From assembly GCA_038232655.1 (NCBI GenBank), contig JBBSNM010000109.1, forward strand, positions 1 to 7,102: a stretch of 7,102 bases of DNA. The letters are read 5' to 3'. Each line of letters begins with the position of its first letter. The stretch's first letter is position 1. A program made the translations under genes and the position numbers. A model generated the notes under the pieces. The model saw only the letters and a program-made list of their open reading frames with translations, made no database searches and was not told the DNA's origin. This stretch comes from JACCVL01 sp038232655. GTDB taxonomy: Bacteria; Actinomycetota; Actinomycetes; Propionibacteriales; Nocardioidaceae. Shown piece after piece: positions 6,205-7,102 of the stretch.

Positions 6205-7023
6205 ATGGCGCGCAGCCTTGCACCGCACGACTCGCAGCGCCTGGTCTTCGTCGGTGGGCTGCACCGCAGCGGCACCAGCCCAGTGGCGAGGCTGCTGGCC
6301 CAGCACCCGGAGATCAGTGGGTTCAAGAAGACGGGGGTTCCGCAGAACGAAGGGCAGCACCTGCAGACGGTCTACCCCCCGGCGGCCAGCTTCGGTGGGC
6401 CGGGCACGTTCGCCCTCGATCCCCGCGCCTACCTGGACGAGACGAGCCCGCTGGCCACGGCCGAGTCCGCGCGTCGGCTGCTCGACCAGTGGGCGCCGTA
6501 CTGGGACGTGACGCGGCGACTCCTAGTCGAGAAGTCACCCCCGAACCTCATCAGGACCCGGTTCCTCGCGGCGCTGTTCCCGGCCGCCAGGTTCGTCATG
6601 CTCGTGCGGCACCCGGTCGCAGTGGCGCTGGCCACCGAGAAGTGGGTCGACGAGCAGACCTCGCTCGCCGACCTGGTTGGCCACTGGGTGCGCGCCCACC
6701 AGATCTTCGCCGACGACGCTGCGTACGTCTCGAACCTGCACGTGCTGAAGTACGAGGACCTGGTCGCCGACCCGGTGGCCGCGTTGGCCGCCCTGCAGGG
6801 CTTCCTCGGGCTGGAGACCGGGTTGTCGGACGACACCATCGACGAGAGCCGGAGCAGCGGGTACCAGCAGCGCTGGTCGAATCTGCAGCGCGGCTGGTCG
6901 GTCGCCGGCCGCTGGCAGGTGCGCCGGTGCCGGTTGGCACATGCGGAGTCGATTGCGCGCTTCGGCTATGACATCGACGACCTCGACCAGGTGCGGCCGT
7001 TCTTCCCCAACTCCCGCCGCTGA
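6205..7023 (+). CDS. Sulfotransferase family protein
   Basis: A 272-residue PAPS-dependent sulfotransferase-like protein of a subfamily different from the other two. It has LVFVGGLHRSGTSPVARLL at 13-31 (5'-phosphosulfate loop with R21, S22, T24), SGFKKTGVPQNEGQHLQTVY at 38-57, LLVEKSPPNLIRTRFLAALF at 106-125, FVMLVRHPVAVALATEKW at 130-147 (3'-phosphate-type R136), and LKYEDLVADP at 181-190. The GVPQNEGQHLQ..YPPA segment is one I associate with sulfotransferases in bacterial exopolysaccharide and glycan clusters. The ATG at 6205 is chosen for its GGAGG 9 bases upstream. The longer frame from 6031 overlaps aat and reads as low-complexity Arg/Ala sequence. The 41-bp gap after aat holds no visible terminator, so it may be co-transcribed with the preceding genes. 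It is cytosolic with no signal peptide. The acceptor is unknown. Confidence 0.88.
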   Translation: MARSLAPHDSQRLVFVGGLHRSGTSPVARLLAQHPEISGFKKTGVPQNEGQHLQTVYPPAASFGGPGTFALDPRAYLDETSPLATAESARRLLDQWAPYWDVTRRLLVEKSPPNLIRTRFLAALFPAARFVMLVRHPVAVALATEKWVDEQTSLADLVGHWVRAHQIFADDAAYVSNLHVLKYEDLVADPVAALAALQGFLGLETGLSDDTIDESRSSGYQQRWSNLQRGWSVAGRWQVRRCRLAHAESIARFGYDIDDLDQVRPFFPNSRR

Positions 7024-7031
7024 CCCCGCCC

Positions 7032-7102
7032 CCCCCGCCCCGCGGCCCCGCCGTCCAGCCCCCGCCCCGCGGCCCCGCCGTCCAGCCCCCGCCCCGCGGC
7101 CC
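7032..7102. repeat. 27-bp C-rich tandem repeat reaching the window end
   Basis: Two full copies (7032-7058 and 7059-7085) and 17 bases of a third (7086-7102) repeat exactly. Each unit begins CCCCCGCCCCGCGGCCCC and ends GCCGTCCAG. The block starts 8 bases after the last stop codon and is preceded by a run of eight C (7029-7036, partly inside copy 1). The complementary strand has several G-runs of 4-5 per unit and is strongly G-quadruplex-prone. There is no T-tract and no classical hairpin. The true copy number is unknown because the window stops inside the array. Confidence 0.9.

Noticed and set aside
7024..7102. Coding use of the 27-bp repeat (27 is a multiple of 3; on the - strand it would read as a GPRGGGWTA repeat)
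   Set aside because: The - frame runs on into antisense of the third sulfotransferase without any motif or start signal. A non-coding array is the more economical reading, although the sequence beyond the window could change this.
7024..7102. Rho-independent terminator after the third sulfotransferase
   Set aside because: The + strand is almost all C with few G, so no strong hairpin forms in the transcript, and there is no T-tract.

Overview
The window is very GC-rich throughout (roughly 70% or more by eye), with strong G/C bias at third codon positions, GTG as well as ATG starts and tightly packed genes. This fits an actinobacterium (Actinomycetota). The order or genus cannot be fixed from the sequence alone. 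No RNA gene, insertion sequence, CRISPR array or phage gene was seen.

Layout from left to right. (1) The last codons of an upstream gene overlap the start of a complete hydroxymethylglutaryl-CoA lyase gene on the + strand, a leucine and branched-chain catabolism enzyme. (2) Eleven bases later comes a sulfotransferase-family gene whose reading frame is broken by what looks like one missing C in a C-run at 1637-1640. Its two halves are otherwise well preserved. (3) Convergent to it, on the - strand, are two genes that read leftward as one unit: a GT-A family 2 glycosyltransferase with a beta-rich C-terminal extension, then an EcsC-family protein. (4) A short divergent intergenic region (about 70-90 bp) holds a strong inverted repeat. 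(5) From there a + strand series reads rightward: a second sulfotransferase, leucyl/phenylalanyl-tRNA-protein transferase (aat), and a third sulfotransferase. (6) The window ends inside a 27-bp C-rich tandem repeat directly after the last stop codon.

The recurring theme is sulfate transfer plus glycosyl transfer. Three sulfotransferase-like proteins from visibly different subfamilies flank one polymer-type glycosyltransferase. A plausible reading, which is inference, is that this is part of a locus building or decorating a sulfated surface glycan, capsule or wall polymer, interspersed with housekeeping genes (HMG-CoA lyase, aat). The glycosyltransferase is the only gene here with TTA leucine codons (two), which in some actinomycetes marks genes under bldA-type translational control. 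The items most worth checking are the frameshift, the inverted repeat in the divergent promoter, the TTA codons and the terminal G-quadruplex-prone repeat. I found no clear evidence of a wholly new defence or mobile system.
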